Origin: Ctena decussata
Taxonomy: Eukaryota > Mollusca > Bivalvia > Lucinida > Lucinidae
Direction: 5' to 3'
Assembly (NCBI GenBank): GCA_963989385.1
Contig: OZ022502.1
Coordinates: 11,705,001-11,769,000, forward strand
DNA length: 64,000 nt
This document shows, in pieces, positions 34,061-44,262 of the stretch. Position 1 is the stretch's first letter, and the number at the start of each line of letters is the position of its first letter. The notes under the pieces were generated by a model. That model was not told the origin of the DNA, ran no database searches, and saw only the letters and a program-made list of their open reading frames with translations. The position numbers and the translations under genes were made by a program.

Positions 34061-34260
34061 ATGTAAACATTCAAATACCCATACCTCATAATTTCATACT
34101 TGGAAAAAAAATGAAAATGGAACATACAATACATGTACTTTCGGTAATCAAAAGCCAGATTTTCTCAAAGAGTAATATGTACTCATGTAATCTGTTCTCA
34201 ATCTAATTAAGGTCCATAGATCCACTTTTGGGGGGAGGGGAAGTTACTCTGCCAATTAGG

Positions 34261-34421
34261 GGATAACTATCTTGAAAATTGTCATTTGGGGAGGTAAATC
34301 ATCGGTTTTATGGTCAGAAATTTCGTTTTACGGCGACGCGCCTGCGGAGCCGTAAAACACAATTTGCGACCATAAAACCGATGATTTACCTCCCAAAATG
34401 ACAATTTTCAATACAGTTATC
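34261..34421. mobile_element. Long-arm palindromic MITE
   Basis: The arms 34261-34315 and 34368-34421 are complementary over about 55 bp ('gtaaatcatcggttttatgg' and complement) with a few mismatches. The loop itself contains 'ttttacggc' / 'gccgtaaaa' around a GC-rich tip. A weaker pair ('attctaatgcactttt' and 'aagtgcattagaattt') brackets 34426-34640, so the element may extend to about 34640. Confidence 0.75.
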
Positions 34422-34659
34422 CTCATTCTAATGCACTTTTCCACATTTCACCTTTCATAATGGACTATTTTGCACCCATTTCAAGCGCCGTCAGCAACGT
34501 AAAACCAAACGTCAGCCAATGAGAAGCGACGTTACTTAATAACGTTGAGTTTGTGACAGTATATCGCAGAATATACTGTTGCAAATTTTTGACGTTATCC
34601 AATCAGACATCGCGTTATATTTGTAAGTGCATTAGAATTTGTTTTTATCTCCTTTCTAA

Positions 34660-34860
34660 ATGGGGGTCAACTCTTAAAGGAAAGAATCTGCTTCCCAAGA
34701 GCAAATTCTTTCCTTAACAAGTAGACTCCATTTTGAAAAGTCCTCCTTATCCCAAGAAGCAAACTGCAGGAAGTCACTTCAGTTTTCCTTTGTAAAAATG
34801 TTGGAAGAACATGAGGAAGCAAACATGAATTCACTTACTTGTTCCCTTTTGTCAAAATGA
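34660..34860. repeat. Degenerate repeat unit, continuation of the 32.6-34.1 kb mosaic
   Basis: 'agcaaattctttcctta', 'gtagactccatttt' and 'gaagcaaac' match 33840-33960. Confidence 0.55.
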
Positions 34861-34908
34861 AAAAAAAAAAAAAATAAAAAAAACATGGACGTGTACACAT
34901 ATACTGCA

Positions 34909-35110
34909 GAGCCCTAGATGAGAGGGAGTATTTCATGATAATTAGGGATAATTTTTGTAAATTCTGGATAAAAACATATGTTGTGACCCCTCATCTGAAC
35001 TGCCTTGATGAGACGGTTCAGATGAGGGGTCATAACATATGGTTTCAATGAGAAATGAAGAAAATTATCCCTCAATTATCATCAAATACCCCTCTTATCT
35101 AGAGCTCTGA
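34909..35110. mobile_element. Family D palindromic MITE, copy 3
   Basis: 'agagccctagatgagaggga' to 'ccctcttatctagagctct', with the core 'gaactgccttgatgagacgg'. Well preserved. Confidence 0.85.
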
Positions 35111-35299
35111 ATTACTGTAATAAGTGTAATTTCATATTTGATCAAAATCAACATGGAACATACTGGAATACTTAATAAAATATACCGCATGAAATAAGTA
35201 AATTGCATTGTAGCAAGGGATTCTGAAGTTCAAACTCACTACATGTTGCTGAATTTTTTTTTTTTTTTTTTTTTTTGCATCTTTCACAGAAACTCGTAC

Positions 35300-35520
35300 A
35301 TTTCTTAGTATGTTTGTATCCAAACCACATGCATATCTTCAGACCATGAAAAATATATCTGTAAAGTTTCGAAAGAATCGGCATAAAACTGTAGGAGAAG
35401 TTGTACACACAAGGTACCTACTACTTTAGGGGGACGGAGAGACGGAAGGATGGATGGATGGAATGCCGAAAACTATGTCCCTCCGCTTTTCTTCGAATAG
35501 GCAGGGGACAATAACTGATT
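35300..35520. repeat. Tail of a mollusc-type dispersed repeat
   Basis: 'atccaaaccacatgcatatc', then 'gggggacggagagacggaag' and the closing 'tgtccctccgcttttc'. A run of about 22 T lies just upstream at 35256-35277. Confidence 0.55.
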
Positions 35521-35665
35521 AACGTTAATGGTCCAATATGATCCATTATCAACCTTGGCTGAGATCCTGTTCAATAAATGCAGCCCTCAATGCCCTTAGT
35601 GAATAACTACCTGTAGAACTTGCTTATAAGTTATTTGCATAGATCAAAGGTCTGGGTTCTTTCTA

Positions 35666-35801
35666 TCATCCTTTCTGGTAGGCCAACCAACAGACATCAT
35701 GATCACCATACTGGCTGTCTCTAGTTTGGTAACACAGTAACAGGGAGCCATCTCTGGTACAGTCTGTGTATAAGTAACCAATCATAGAGTCTCCTTCCTG
35801 C
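35666..35801 (-). CDS. Candidate orphan terminal coding exon of an unknown gene
   Basis: On the minus strand a polypyrimidine tract and acceptor ('gatttttttttgtc' then 'taataag|cag') precede about 44 codons ending in TGA at 35666-35668. The peptide contains GYLYTDCTRDGSLLLCYQ and later DHDVCWLAYQKG. It has balanced composition, with cysteines and aromatics and no repeat character. It looks like the last coding exon of a multi-exon gene transcribed right to left. No partner exons were found upstream within the window, and I cannot name the family. A processed fragment or a chance frame remains possible. Confidence 0.4.
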
Positions 35802-36135
35802 TTATTAGACAAAAAAAAATCTTCAAAATCATTTGCAAATCAGCACAGTCAAAACCAGATGTTCAAGCTGGCTTTTGCTGACCAATACCTACACAGTGTT
35901 TAAATCAATTTCACGTAAACCCCATACAAATCCATGATCTTCTGTTTACAGCAGATGCACAAATTACATATTTAAACACTTCCCTTGGAATAGAAGAAAT
36001 CAGTACAAATGCTTGATTTATTTTTAGAGCACGTGGTCTCCCTGACTGAGTATCAGTGCACAGAATGTCAATATTTTTCTATTCTACCACCTTTGTCAGA
36101 CTAGTCCAGACTAGCAATACAATTGTCCAATGTAA
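35802..36135. other. No recognised feature; possibly intron of the candidate exon
   Basis: No ORF or repeat supported. It would be intronic if the exon at 35666-35801 is real. Confidence 0.25.
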
Positions 36136-36139
36136 ATTT

Positions 36140-36320
36140 TAACAAGGCCTGTCACCGGGAGAGGATAGCTCGCCTGACAGTGCCTTGCCCATCACCTAAA
36201 AAACTTTAATTTAAAACTTTAACATTTTGCTAATGCCGCCCCCGCCCCTAACGCCAACGCTGGAGGTAGTACAATAGCTCTTCCTGAACTTCGTTCAGGC
36301 CAGCTAAAAAGGGCAGTGCC
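36140..36320. repeat. Short mollusc-type repeat with terminal hairpin
   Basis: 'cacctaaaaaactttaattt', then 'gccgcccccgcccctaacgc', 'caatagctcttcctgaactt' and 'cgttcaggccagctaaaaa'. The 'cctgaacttcgttcagg' hairpin near the right end is characteristic. Confidence 0.5.
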
Positions 36321-36422
36321 AGTGAGTGAGACCTGTATTATTTGGAGCTATGCATTTAATGTGTCCCAAAAAATACATAAATAATTATGAAGATTGTATG
36401 AAAGGAACCATTATTTATGAAA

Positions 36423-36553
36423 GTAAAGGTAAAAGGTTTTCCAGAGTCTTGTGGTCGTAGGGGAAGAAGGCTGTTAGAGCCCTACTGTATCTTGGGCACA
36501 GCATATAATATGAAAAAGAAATAACCCAACACTTTCCTTTTGCTGCCTCAAGG
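36423..36553 (-). mobile_element. SINE family 3, 3' fragment
   Basis: 'gtaaaggtaaaaggttttcc', 'ccctactgtatcttgggcac' and 'tttcctt..tgctgcct' match the 3' half of 33358-33638; the tRNA-like head is missing. Confidence 0.6.
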
Positions 36554-36575
36554 TAAGTGAATACAGAAAGTAAGA

Positions 36576-36732
36576 CAAGGGCCTACTGTGCTTGCAGTAG
36601 GTGCAGGCGGGCATTGTTTTAAATTCTTTCAATCATTTCTCTCTTCTTTCTCCCTCTCTCTGGGAGATGGTCTGATACAGACAAAAATACTGCCTCAAAG
36701 GGCCATTAAACCCATAACAACCAACCAACCAA
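36576..36732 (+). mobile_element. SINE family 2 (tail part), copy 1
   Basis: 'agggcctactgtgcttgcag', a hairpin in 'ctccctctctctgggagatg', then 'gggccattaaaccc' and an 'aaccaaccaacc' tail. A second copy lies at 61472-61626. No A or B box was found, so both may be 5' truncated. Confidence 0.65.
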
Positions 36733-36902
36733 TGCAAACAGAAATAATCACATCGTGCTGCACATTTGTGCAAACATATCAGTCTCTACATTTCACTTTA
36801 AAGATTCAGACTGCAAATGAAAAACAGTGACTTTAAAAATCTGGTAAGACTCAACAAATGTGCAGGCAGCTGGCTGATATAAGTTATCAGGTTCCTTTAA
36901 AT

Positions 36903-37203
36903 CTGTTTCATATGACATCACTGTTATTCAGTGGATAATGTCCTGTCATAAAAATCGTATGGCCACACGTGTAATAACACTTTGGCACATACATGCAACG
37001 TCATTGACAACGTACGCATCAACAATGCGTTTACTTATTGAATTAATGTTCAATTTGAAGACGTTAAAATCTCATTTTAAAGGGCAATATGATAAACCGA
37101 ATCTTACACTCGTGGTCATTTCATATGAAATTTATGAAACTTGCCAAAGGCTTGTTTCATAAATTTCATATGAAATGATCACTCCTACAAGATCCTCTAT
37201 TTA
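36903..37203. mobile_element. Family C MITE, copy 2
   Basis: 'tttcatatgacatcactg' to 'acaagatcctctatttaa', with a terminal palindrome 'tttcatatgaaatttatgaa' and complement. Shares 'cacgtgtaataacac' and 'acgtcattgacaacg' with the inverted copy at 59370-59672. Confidence 0.8.
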
Positions 37204-37508
37204 ATTAATGCAATGCTATTAAAAGTTTACCTACAGCAGACATTTGGACAGTATTCTTCAGGCATATTTCAAGTTTCTCTGCTCCCACAAGCATGTTGCT
37301 GAAGTGGCACACATGGCATATTTTGGATTCATTTCTTTCATTCTCAAAAGTACGTACATTGTTATTGGTATTTCTGTCTACCATCAGATTAACCTTTCAC
37401 TGGCATAATCAACTACATTTTCTTCATATGTTTCAGTCCCTAAAAATAGATAAATGATTTTCCGAATGTTCATATACATGCATAATGTAAAGTATGCATA
37501 ATCATAAC

Positions 37509-37722
37509 ACAGAGCTCTTTATACAATGTAAGAGGGAGTATTTGATGATAGTTAAGGATAACTTTTGTTTATTTCTGCATAAAAACATATGTTGTGACCC
37601 CTCATCTGGACTGCCTCGACAAGACGGTTCAGATGAGGGATCACAACATATGGTTTCAATGAAAAATAAGAAAAAATTATCCCTCAATTATCATCAAATG
37701 CCCCTCTTATCTAGAGCACTGT
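37509..37722. mobile_element. Family D palindromic MITE, copy 4
   Basis: 'agagggagtatttgatgata' to 'tcatcaaatgcccctcttat', with the core 'ctgcctcgacaagacggttc'. Very similar to copy 3 at 34909. Confidence 0.85.
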
Positions 37723-38217
37723 TTACAGGAGATAAGAGGTGAAAGGGTTCACTGAAATTGTATCATATCACTGCCCTCTCATGATTCATTGAAAACTGTA
37801 TCTGGTGCTATCCATATATTGTCGGGACAATATAATTTACTATGTCAAGTTTCTTTCAACTTCTTTGAAAAGTTTTGTAAAATCTATAACTTGGCAAATT
37901 TAAGGTGTACAGATACACTTTCATATGAAGCAATCTAAACCATTTTTTTCTTTTTTTTTCCTTTTTTTTCTCAACTGTGCCAACTCATAAAGGAAAGAAT
38001 TTGCACCCCACCCCTCCCCTGACCAGATTTTTACCTTTCTGAATAGACCCCATTATAGACCCCATTATGGAAGGGCGTCTTCATTCAGGAAAGAAAAGAG
38101 GACATCACAGAAGTTGTTTCCCTTTGTAAAAATGGCAGAATACATCGTTTTGTACCCATACACTACAAACAGTTCCATTGTCCTAGCTGGACTGTGTTTA
38201 TTTCTAAAACACAATTC

Positions 38218-38322
38218 TAGAATAAACAGTGTATTGTTGCAAAATGGGCACTCTAATATTAGAAAAACATTAATATTGCAGTGCCCATTTTGCAACAATA
38301 CACCATGTACACTGTTTATTAA
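38218..38322. repeat. Strong hairpin
   Basis: 'gtgtattgttgcaaaatggg' pairs with 'cccattttgcaacaatacac', with further pairing of 'aataaacag' and 'ctgtttatt' outside. Probably a small MITE; the ORFs on both strands mirror each other because of it. Confidence 0.75.
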
Positions 38323-38502
38323 AAGAAAAAAATATATAGATCTATATATATATATATGAAGTGTGTGTGCCCCTTGTTGATAAAACCCTCCATTGGCAAT
38401 TGGCTCCACAGAATTTGATAAGGTTTGTTGTTAATGGAAAAATTCTTGACCATTACATTCCCCAGCAACTAGTAGCCCAGCGCTGGGCTGGAAAATACCT
38501 AG

Positions 38503-39623
38503 TAGTGTTGGGACATCGGCTGGAAATCATAATCGATCATCGGTTGAAATCGGTTGCTGCTGTCGATGCGATTCTTCCGATTATTAATCGGTTCTTCATA
38601 AGTTTGCTTTTCCATGCATGTTTCACTGTTAATCCTTGTAAAATCCATGTATTATAGACTGAAAATAGCTGCTTTTGTAGTGTAGTAGCTTTTGTAGTTT
38701 TGCAACTGCTTTCTATATGCACCTTTTGGTTCTTAACCACCTCTGCTTTGTGCTAGTTGGCTTAGTAACACCTAAGTATGGTGGATGATGTGATGCATGT
38801 CCATATGAACCATTAACCAGGCTCTGATAGCATCAATAATTTTTTTTGACAGACAGGTCTAGCCAAACAGTGTAGAATGTAGACCCAGATCACTGAGATC
38901 ACACTGCTCTTTTAGGGTCCACCCCACACACAAAAAAACTAAGTCCACACCTAAAAAGATTCAAGCAGAGGTTCCCCTTAGGCACTGGCCACATTCGTTA
39001 GCCCCTCACCCATAATAACCAAGGCCTCAGAAAGATGGGGTAAAAAAACATGAAGAAAGAGTGGGTGGGGTGACAGAATTATTATGTAAACAAATATTCA
39101 GAGCAAGAATTATTCATTCAGATTGTTTATCATGGCATGGAATTATTCCCAGATCGAATGTAGTGGTCATGAATTGGTTGTAAGATAACAGAGACGCCGT
39201 CATTTTTACTGAAAACCAGTACTTCATTTTTGACGAAAGATTCTTACCCTACAAACCTCTTTACTCATATCGAGATTGTCTCTTGTTGGTGGCAGATCGT
39301 CATTCTTTTTGTAAAATCCGAAGTATTTCCACATTTCGGATTTTCTAATTAGTGCCATTTGATCATATAACTGTCGGAAAGTGTTGTCATTGGAAGCCAT
39401 ATTGGAGACATAGGCACGCTCTATTGATAAAACAAGAGCAGCGGCGCGCGCCGCACCACGTATAAAACCCGGTACCGGAGTACTGGACGGTGCAGAGACG
39501 GCTCGCATACCGCTCCTCCATTTCATGCCGATGATCGATTTTGACAAAGTTAAATCGATTATCGGAATCGGGAGCTTCCAGCACGCCGCTAATTGATACC
39601 ACCTGATCATCGGTACACCACTA
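38503..39623 (-). mobile_element. Deleted hAT-type DNA transposon
   Basis: The ends are inverted, TAGTGTTGGGACATCGG at the left and the complement of ATCATCGGTACACCACTA at the right. Both are flanked by ATACCTAG (38495-38502 and 39624-39631), an exact 8-bp target duplication typical of hAT. Subterminal 'aatcgatcatcgg'-like words recur near both ends. The only coding content seen is a BED-type first exon on the minus strand. At 1121 bp it is far shorter than an autonomous hAT. Confidence 0.85.
39248..39400 (-). CDS. BED zinc-finger first exon of a hAT transposase (remnant)
   Basis: ATG at 39400 opens 51 codons ending at a donor-like AGG|GTAAGAA at 39247. The peptide contains SEMWKYFGFYKKNDD and DMSKEVCR. 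This is the start of a BED finger (aromatic W..F block followed by the first cysteine), as in ZBED and hAT transposases. The second cysteine and the histidines would lie in a following exon that is absent from this copy. Upstream (minus strand) there is a TATA-like 'gttttatacg' near 39460. I infer that it is part of the transposon and not a host gene. Confidence 0.6.
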
Positions 39624-39631
39624 ATACCTAG

Positions 39632-40430
39632 AAACCGTTTTCATTTTTTTAAAACTAGAAACTTGTTTCTGAAATAATTTAGGGCTAGAGCTGGAGCGGG
39701 ACTGCAGCCGCTAGCAGCTACTGAGCCTCCTTTACTTACATATAGCAACTGGAAGAACAACACCAGAAAGTGGCAGAAACATCATTGATTTGTACATTGT
39801 CTCTTCTGTGATTCCCCTGTCTCCACGAGGCGCTTGCCTTTCTTGTGTATGACTTAACAAATATCGAGGGCCACCACATATTATTTGTCTTATTGTTGGC
39901 CTTAAATCAACTGCTGTATAAGAGAGGCTGTAGCGGAGTCGAAAATAACAATCTCTACAATGACTGAATCTACAAGGCACACACAAGCATGCACTGGAAA
40001 TGACTGGCATGATTGTTTGTTTAATAGCCAAGTAATTAATTTGTCTTTAATTGATATGATGCATGCAGCAGAAACCCTTAAACTCCCAGTGTACGAATCT
40101 GCAAGCTGTACGAATCTGCAACATATCACTCTACAGCACTTCACTTTCTCCAACAATCAAGAGGTAAATCTGATAAACACACGTAACAAATACATGTAGT
40201 GACCTCAGAATTGTGTAACATTATCTGTAGACGGTGCTACAATGAATAACTGAATAAAAACTCAGCATACAAATTCACAAAGCTCTGTCAAACTTGTGAA
40301 TACCCGCCTTTAATTATAGTGTAATTGTTTACATGTTTCTCTGTTTTACTTTGAAGAGCTAACAAGGGAAGTTACTGCGTAGCAACCAAAACAGAATAGA
40401 ATTGAAGAAAATTCAGGATTTGGGGTCCAA
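39632..40430. other. No gene; diverged relative of the foldback arm at 40040-40145
   Basis: 'tgatgcatgcagcagaaacc', 'ccagtgtacgaatctgcaag' and 'acgaatctgcaaca' align with 9995-10090 of the foldback transposon arm. The rest of the interval is unrecognised. Confidence 0.5.
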
Positions 40431-40965
40431 CCACCTCCAGAATTAACGCAGAAAACTACTTTACCCCACTCAGATTTTTAATGAAATTTGTATTATAGGC
40501 TTTTCTTTATATACTAGAATATGGCACACTGTCTGTATCAGACTGCGTTTTGCACATTGCCCTCTTAAATAGGAGACCATGGTACACCAAGAAAACCTAA
40601 AATTTCACATTTAAGTGATAACTGGAGCAAACAGCAGTTTCAGAATATACACTTCCCACTTTGAATTATTTATTTGTTGTCTACTTTATACAAAAACTGC
40701 AAAATTAATCAGTTTCAGACAAAGTATGAATGTTTAAAATCTTCAGATATCCACCTACTGTAATTTCCCACCAGTTTCAACATTTTCTATTTTCATCTGC
40801 CGTTTCCATGACAACGGAAAGAAGAATCGCAAAACTAAGTATAACTTTTTCGTTTTTTGATACACCCTTTCATTTGAAATAAGTGTCATCAAAATCCCTT
40901 TCGGTGCGTGGACAAAATAGTTTGGTGCTTACAGAGAATTGATGTTAAACAGCAATTTTCAAAAA
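40431..40965. repeat. Dispersed repeat, inverted relative of 28506-29110
   Basis: 'ttaccccactcag', 'ccatgacaacggaaag', 'ggtgcgtgg' and 'ttggtgcttacagagaattg' mirror the words in the 28.5-kb copy. Strongly diverged. Confidence 0.55.
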
Positions 40966-41660
40966 CTTTGATGCAAACATACCTGACATCATATTACGCC
41001 ATGAAAAATAAGTCCAGTTTTCAACAATGGCGCTAAATCCAGTTTAATTCACTTTGAAATATTGTTTGCTTCAAACAATGCGCCTGCTGCTGCGCATTTT
41101 ACATCGTCTGCTTGCTGCCTTAGCATGACCGCTAGAACATTGGGTCAAGTAAAAAAAAATTATATAACTGGTCTGTATTTAATTGCGGGCGATGACCTAG
41201 TGGCCGGAGTCAAAGGGCACCACGAGGGACATGGAGCTCCAGTTGTTCTAAATATCTGAGATGAGAAAAAAATATTTTTCCTAATAAATAGATAAGTTGA
41301 AGTTGCCGCGCTGATGCGCCAGAGACGAAAACAGAGAACAACTTGATGAGGCGGCTCATCATGAGCCGCTACATATAGAGCTACACTGTTTGCTCTCTAG
41401 TCTTTGAATTCTCAATATGATCTAGCTTGGACGAAACATTTTTGAAATTTTGCAGACGTAAATTTTGTCGTCTGCTTTTTGGTGCTTAAAGGTTTAAAGA
41501 GGGGTTTCACAGCTTACCAAAAAAAATAATTTATTATTATTGGGACAGATAGGTCGGAGCAAGCAGTGCCGATACGAATCATGCTTCGTTTGGTCAGGAT
41601 CTTCACTCTTTGATTTAAAGTTTTCTCGCTTGATCTAAAATAAATGTCATTGTAACTGTA
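40966..41660. other. No recognised gene
   Basis: Contains a short palindrome 'gatgaggcggctcatcatga' at about 41346. An ORF at 41062-41259 has no recognisable family. Confidence 0.3.
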
Positions 41661-41664
41661 ACTG

Positions 41665-43790
41665 CCCCTGGTATAAAATGCACAACCCGCAGGTTTGCAC
41701 TATAATCACTGTGTGAGTCCGTCCGTCCGTCCGTTATCAGTTAGCGAAAACCGTTATCAGTTAGCGAAAACGCTTATAACTCTTGAACCGCAAGGGATAT
41801 TTTGACAAAATTTTGCATACTTATACATGTCAACATTGTCTAACGACTCGCATCATAACAACCTTATTTGATGGACGAGGCTTTGCTGAGCACGAGTTGA
41901 AAATTTACGGCCAACGACTGAAAATGCTCATAACTCTTGAACACCGTGGTAAATATGGTTCAAATTTTGCATGCTTATGTATTTTAACATAGTCCAGTCA
42001 CCGGCATGCAAAACAGTGACGAGGCTTCACCGAGCATCAATTTGGCCGGTCGAACTCTTTTATTGAAAATGCTCATAACTCTTGGACCGCTTGGTATAGG
42101 TCGTTTGCGAAAATGTGGAGGGCAAAACAATCGATTTAATTTCATTAATACTGAATAGATTTTCATGAAACTTTGCATACCATAATCTGTTACCTATACG
42201 AACTCATGCAAGGAAATTCAGAATTTTTTGACCTTTGGATAAAAAGTTACTTTATTAATCATTACCATTTTTCCTCTCAGTTTTATGCCAGTCTTACACA
42301 GGAGGTAAACATAATGGTACAACAGCCATTGTTGTTCTATAGCTATTATACTAATACTTTTATTCATTCACAAATTACCATGTGGTCTGAAATGTGTTCA
42401 CTCACAACTGGCTAAACGCGGGGCTTTAGCAATAATGGGCCAATCACTTGAAAGGGATTTTCTTACGCGTTTCTCCTGTATATAAGTAAATGTCCATGTA
42501 AGGGATGTACATTAATATAATCTTTACAACACTGGCTGTTCCAAAAACTGCACCAACCAAGTGTAAATCTTCAAAGATTAGGGACAGATTTTAACATGTA
42601 GTTGATCTGACAATTTTTTATTTAACAGTCAAAAAATTCTGAGATTCCTTGCATGAGTTCGTATGGGTAATAGATTAAGGTCTGCAAAGTTTCATTAAAA
42701 TTTATTCAGTAGTAATTAAATTAAATCGATTTTTTGCCCTCCACTTTTTCGCAAACGGCCTATACATTTGCTTCAAATTTTGTATACTTATTAATTTAAC
42801 ATTGCCCAGCCACTGGTATGCAAAACAGTGACGAGGCTTCACCGAGCATCAATTTGGCCGGTCGAGCTCTTTTATTGAAAATGCTCATAACTCTTGGACC
42901 GCTTGGTATATTTGCTTCAAATTTAGTATACTTATGTAATTAAACATTGCCCAGCCACTGGTATGCAAAACTTCTTATTGCACAACCCGCAGGTTTGCAC
43001 TATAATCACTGCGTGACTCCCCATTGTCGCTAATGCAAAATAAATTATCGGTTATTCGGATAGCCAATAATCCATTGTTGCATATGGCTTGGACCGCTTG
43101 GTATATTTGCTTCGAATTTTGTATACTTATGTAATTTAACATTGCCCAGCCACTGGTATGCAAAACAGTGACGAGGCTTCACCGAGCATCAATTTGGCCA
43201 GTCGAGCTCTTTATTGAAAATGCTCATAACTCTTGGATCGCTTGGTATATTTGCTTCAAATTTTGTATACTTACGTAATTTAACATTGTCCAGCCACTGG
43301 TATGCAAAACTTCTTATTGCACAACCCGCAGGTTTGCACTATAATCACTGTGTGAGTCCGTCCGTCCGTCCGTTATCAGTTAGCGAAAACGCTTATAACT
43401 CTCGAACCTCATTCTGTATTTTGATACATGTCAACATTATCTAACGACTCGCGTGCATAACTGTCTTTTTTGATGGACGAGGCTTTGCTGAGCACAAGTT
43501 GAACATTTACGGTCAAGTAGAGAAAATGCTCATAACAATTGAACCCCGTGGTATATATGGTTCAAATTTTGTATTCTTATGTATTTGAACATTGTCCAGC
43601 CACCGGCATGCAAAACGGTGACGAAAGTCTAAACTGTATTGCACGACCCACAGGTGTGCACTTTAATCGCTGTGCAAGTCCATCAGTCTGTTTGTCCTTC
43701 CGCTGTAGTCATAGCAGTGAGTGAAATTGCTCATAACTCTTAACCACATGGCGTAGTTTGATAAAAATATGCATCGTTCTACAAGAAATG
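41665..43790. repeat. Mollusc-type tandem repeat array
   Basis: Repeated modules are 'gcacaacccgcaggtttgca' with 'gtccgtccgtccg' (about 41682, 42980, 43318 and 43640) and 'gaaaatgctcataactcttg' with 'gaccgcttggtat'. Another module is 'attgcccagccactggtatg', usually followed by 'gtgacgaggcttcaccgagc'. Several modules are nearly identical to each other. A 670-bp transposon interrupts the array within one 'cttggtatatttgcttc' unit. Confidence 0.8.
42095..42764. mobile_element. 670-bp TIR transposon, twin copy 1
   Basis: Inverted ends of about 140 bp: TATAGGTCGTTTGCGAAAAT at the left pairs with the complement of TTTTTCGCAAACGGCCTATA at the right. Comparing the interrupted module with intact array modules shows insertion at a TA. 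There is no transposase; the 80-codon ORF (42173-42415) is shared by the twin at 49477 simply because the copies match. Non-autonomous, probably mobilised by a TA-targeting transposase (inference). Confidence 0.8.
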
Positions 43791-44014
43791 ACCAATTTCA
43801 TTTCCATACATTCCTTCTGGCACCAGAAACTGATTATTCTACATTCACCACGGTTTGTGCACATTACCATCAGTTGATTGTTTCCTGCAGTCAAACTAAA
43901 TGACAAGAATATCAGTATAGCTTCTGGTGGCGACTTTCTTATGCTTACTTATTTAACCAAGTTCTTGTAGTTGTATACTGTCAAACCTCTGCAAATTGAA
44001 ACACCTGAAATAAA

Positions 44015-44252
44015 TGAGCCGCGACACGAGAAAACCAACAAAGTGGTTGTGCGCCCAGCGCAGACTCAGATCAGCCTGGCCATCCGCCCAGTCTGATCAG
44101 AGTCTTCGTTTTGCGCTTAAAGGGTAGCTAAGGGTCTAAGCTACCTCCATGCGGACAGCGAAGACTCTGATCAGACTGGGCGGATGCCCAGGCAGATCTG
44201 AGTCTGCGCTGGGCGCACAACCACATTGTTGGTTTTCTCGTGTCGCGGCTCA
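44015..44252. mobile_element. Palindromic MITE family A, copy 8
   Basis: TGAGCCGCGACACGAG to CTCGTGTCGCGGCTCA, a well-preserved copy ending ten bases before the open frame of LINE ORF1. Confidence 0.9.
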
Positions 44253-44262
44253 AGTATTGTAA

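Noticed and set aside
39224..39610. 128-codon ORF as a host gene
   Set aside because: It lies wholly inside a hAT element with target duplication. Only the part from 39400 down to the donor resembles a BED finger.
42173..42415. 80-codon ORF repeated exactly at 49555-49797
   Set aside because: It is duplicated only because the 670-bp transposon is; no transposase motif is seen.
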